Assembly (NCBI GenBank): GCA_028293405.1
Contig: JAQGOW010000406.1
Location: forward strand, 1-7,410
Origin: Verrucomicrobiales bacterium
Lineage (GTDB): Bacteria > Verrucomicrobiota > Verrucomicrobiia > Limisphaerales > Palsa-1400
Direction of reading: 5' to 3'
Length of the DNA: 7,410 bases
Shown: piece after piece, positions 5,661 through 7,410 of the stretch
How the letters are laid out: each line of letters opens with the position of its first letter
Numbering within the stretch: position 1 is the stretch's first letter
Notes under the pieces: generated by a model
Database searches by the model: none
What the model was told of the DNA's origin: nothing
The model's input: only the letters and a program-made list of their open reading frames with translations
Translations under genes and position numbers: made by a program

Positions 5661-6026
5661 CTAAAGCTTGAGCAGTTGAAACGCTTCGGTCGTCGAGTCG
5701 CAGGTGACCACGCGCACCTCGCGGCCATAATGAAAAACAGCGAGAATGTTCAACCCGATATCCTTCCTTGGGTCCGGAACAATGCGGACGACAAGTTCGA
5801 GGCCGCTTCCTTTCAGCAGGTCCATTACCCGTCCGATTTCTGGAACGCACTCGTTCTCCATAGAATCGAGCTGTTCGAAATCGCTCAGCAACCGGAATCC
5901 CGCTGCGAGTGTGAGCAATGAATTCTGGACCTCGTCGAACTTACCGCGCATCTCTGCGGCGGTCACTTTGCCGACGTATTTGAAATACAACAACCGTTGC
6001 GCGGTGCTCGTTGTCACAAGAATCAT
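5661..6026 (-). CDS. Hypothetical protein, possibly STAS/SpoIIAA-like
   Basis: This 121-residue soluble protein has no signal peptide or membrane segment. An N-terminal strand pair (LLYFKYVGKVTAAEM, 12-26) leads into a helix, then GFRLLSDFEQLDSM (43-56), a second helix with GRVMDLL (65-71), the strand ELVVRIVPDPRKDIG (77-91), and a C-terminal HYGREVRVVTCDSTTEAFQLL. The alternating strand-helix order and the 'kvta-eM...gF-ll-Df-ql-SM' pattern resemble STAS or SpoIIAA-like proteins, but I cannot name a partner or substrate. No conserved phosphorylatable serine can be assigned with confidence. I chose the ATG at 6026; a GTG at 6062 would add 12 residues that look unlike the fold. It sits 48 bases downstream of chrA and 60 bases upstream of glycerate kinase on the same strand. 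Confidence 0.7.
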   Translation of the reverse strand: MILVTTSTAQRLLYFKYVGKVTAAEMRGKFDEVQNSLLTLAAGFRLLSDFEQLDSMENECVPEIGRVMDLLKGSGLELVVRIVPDPRKDIGLNILAVFHYGREVRVVTCDSTTEAFQLLKL

Positions 6027-6074
6027 TCGATGCAACTTACCATAGCCGCAGATGCTCGCCACCTTCGTTCGCCA

Positions 6075-7373
6075 TCATTGAACTACCAACGTTCGAAATG
6101 AAAGCCCGACCAACCCGGCTCCGATCACCACCGGAATGACACCCCATTTCCACTTCACGATCCCGAACAACGCAGTGACGGCAACGACAACCGCAAACCA
6201 GTCAACATGCCCGTGCTGCGGAAACAGAATGTTCAATCCAAACCAAACCGCTAGGTTGAGGACAACGCCGACAACCGCTGCAGTGATCGCTGACAAACTC
6301 GTTGTCAGTTTTACGTTCCCGCGCAGATGCTCGATATATGGCGCGCCGAGGAAAATCCACAGAAAGCATGGCACAAACGTCGCCCATGTTGTGATCAGTG
6401 CGCCCAAAGTCGCGGCCGCAAGTGGTGACAATTGGCCCGGTTGATTCCAACCGCCGACAAACCCAACGAACTGCAGCACCATGATCAGCGGCCCGGGCGT
6501 CGTTTCGGCGAGACCTAAACCATCGAGCATCTGAGCGCCATTCAGCCAGTGATAATTTTCCACCGCCTGCTGCGAAACATACGGCAGCACCGCATACGCG
6601 CCCCCAAAGGTCACCATCGACGCCTTGCTAAAAAATATTCCTTCTCGAACCAGCGCGTGACCTGAACCGAGCCATGCATGGAGGAGCGCAATCGGAATCC
6701 ACCAAAGCAAAAGGCACACAGCGCAGACCTTGAGCGCGCGTGCGAGTGAAGGCTTCGTGTGTTGCGGCGATGCTTCGGTGTCGCTGATAACCGTTTGCTC
6801 CGCGCCTGCCTTGCCGTGACCGATCACGAAAAACGTATCTTTCCAAAACCTTCCTCCAATCAACCCAATCAAACCCGCGCTCAAAATGATTGCCGGAAAT
6901 GGAACCTTGAAAAAGAAAATGGTGACGAACGCCACCGCCGCAATCGTCCACATCACTCCATTCTTCAAAGCCTTCTTTCCAATTCGAATCACAGCCGACG
7001 CCACGATCGCCAGCACCGCCGGTTTCAAACCGTAAAACACCGCTGCGATCCAACCCACGTTTCCGTATGCGACGTAAACGTAACTGAGCCCCCATAGGAT
7101 AAACATCGACGGAAGCACAAACAACGCGCCCGCCACGATACCGCCCAACGTGCGATGCAAAAGCCATCCAACATAAATCGCCAATTGCTGCGCCTCCGGC
7201 CCCGGCAGCAGCATGCAGTAATTGAGCGCATGCAAAAACCGCGAGTCACTGATCCACCTTTTGTTGTCGACCAACTCCGCGTGCATGATCGCAATTTGTC
7301 CGGTCGGCCCGCCAAAGCTGATAAACCCCAGCTTGAGCCAGAACCGGAATGCTTCTTTAAAAGTGACCTTCAT
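6075..7373 (-). CDS. chrA: Chromate transporter ChrA, two-domain form
   Basis: This 432-residue inner-membrane protein of the CHR family is known in other bacteria for proton-driven chromate efflux; some relatives have other or unknown anion roles. It is the long type with two homologous halves. The first half shows FWLKLGFISFGGPTGQIA (11-28) and LLPGPEAQQLA (55-65). The second half repeats the pattern with FGGAYAVLPY from Phe256 and ETTPGPLIM (290-298). About ten hydrophobic segments are spread over both halves, and a more polar linker lies at about residues 175-210. Its length is within the usual 390-450 range and both motif pairs are intact. The ATG at 7373 begins MKVTFKEAFRFWLKLGF, as expected for the family. 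No ChrB or other chromate-resistance gene is visible, so regulation and substrate remain open. Confidence 0.93.
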   Translation of the reverse strand: MKVTFKEAFRFWLKLGFISFGGPTGQIAIMHAELVDNKRWISDSRFLHALNYCMLLPGPEAQQLAIYVGWLLHRTLGGIVAGALFVLPSMFILWGLSYVYVAYGNVGWIAAVFYGLKPAVLAIVASAVIRIGKKALKNGVMWTIAAVAFVTIFFFKVPFPAIILSAGLIGLIGGRFWKDTFFVIGHGKAGAEQTVISDTEASPQHTKPSLARALKVCAVCLLLWWIPIALLHAWLGSGHALVREGIFFSKASMVTFGGAYAVLPYVSQQAVENYHWLNGAQMLDGLGLAETTPGPLIMVLQFVGFVGGWNQPGQLSPLAAATLGALITTWATFVPCFLWIFLGAPYIEHLRGNVKLTTSLSAITAAVVGVVLNLAVWFGLNILFPQHGHVDWFAVVVAVTALFGIVKWKWGVIPVVIGAGLVGLSFRTLVVQ

Positions 7374-7410
7374 GCAAGCTGCGGAGCAGCGATGGACTTT
7401 AGCCCACGGC
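7374..7410. other. Palindromic edge sequence upstream of chrA
   Basis: Just before the chrA start lies GCTGC-GGA-GCAGC (7378-7390), a 5-bp inverted repeat with a three-base centre. The window then ends in GATGGACTTTAGCCCACGGC, an imperfect palindrome around TTTA. From memory, 'TGGGCTTTAGCCCA' type palindromes recur between genes in some Verrucomicrobiota, so this may be the edge of a dispersed repeat. No Shine-Dalgarno sequence is seen for chrA. The piece is too short to judge. Confidence 0.25.

Noticed and set aside
6628..7167. 179-residue minus-strand open frame in another frame of chrA
   Set aside because: The chrA frame contains both CHR motif pairs and spans the whole region; this one is Arg/Gly-rich and featureless.
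1..7410. CRISPR array, tRNA or rRNA genes, transposase, phage or toxin-antitoxin genes
   Set aside because: I looked for regularly spaced repeats, cloverleaf-like sequence, terminal inverted repeats and characteristic proteins and found none.

Overview
The window holds seven protein-coding genes and about 470 bases of non-coding DNA at its left end. It looks like the chromosome of a free-living aerobic bacterium of moderate GC content. Codon use, the phrasing of several proteins and the style of the short non-coding repeats suggest a member of the Verrucomicrobiota (Limisphaerales/Pedosphaera-like). That placement is an inference from memory of such sequences and was not tested by any search. 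No RNA gene, insertion sequence, phage gene or CRISPR array is visible.

Left to right. Bases 1-467 carry no credible gene but much small structure: a degenerate 9-bp repeat, a 12-bp direct repeat whose two copies lie symmetrically around a 14-bp perfect palindrome, a 10-bp-period T-tract repeat, a strong hairpin, a TTGACA/TGTCAA palindrome and a plausible sigma70-type promoter. Next comes citrate synthase (468-1610, +). A small two-helix DUF4190-like membrane protein (1623-1895, -) runs convergent to it. Its start is divergent from a three-gene cluster: sucC (1968-3173, +), a small VOC-fold protein (3184-3549, +) and sucD (3556-4458, +). The cluster ends in two candidate intrinsic terminators. 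Both lie inside the 3' end of the facing glycerate kinase gene (4467-5600, -). Upstream of glycerate kinase on the minus strand are a 121-residue STAS/SpoIIAA-like protein (5661-6026) and a full-length two-domain chromate transporter ChrA (6075-7373).

How they fit together. Citrate synthase and both subunits of succinyl-CoA ligase are enzymes of the oxidative TCA cycle, and their closeness suggests a partial TCA cluster. The most unusual point is the VOC gene placed with tight spacing between sucC and sucD, because these two subunits are normally adjacent. A hand comparison shows that all four positions where VOC enzymes such as methylmalonyl-CoA epimerase bind metal carry non-ligand residues. 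It is therefore more likely a binding or accessory protein than a metal-dependent epimerase or glyoxalase. The minus-strand genes (chrA, STAS-like, glycerate kinase) are close enough to be co-transcribed, but no shared pathway is obvious.
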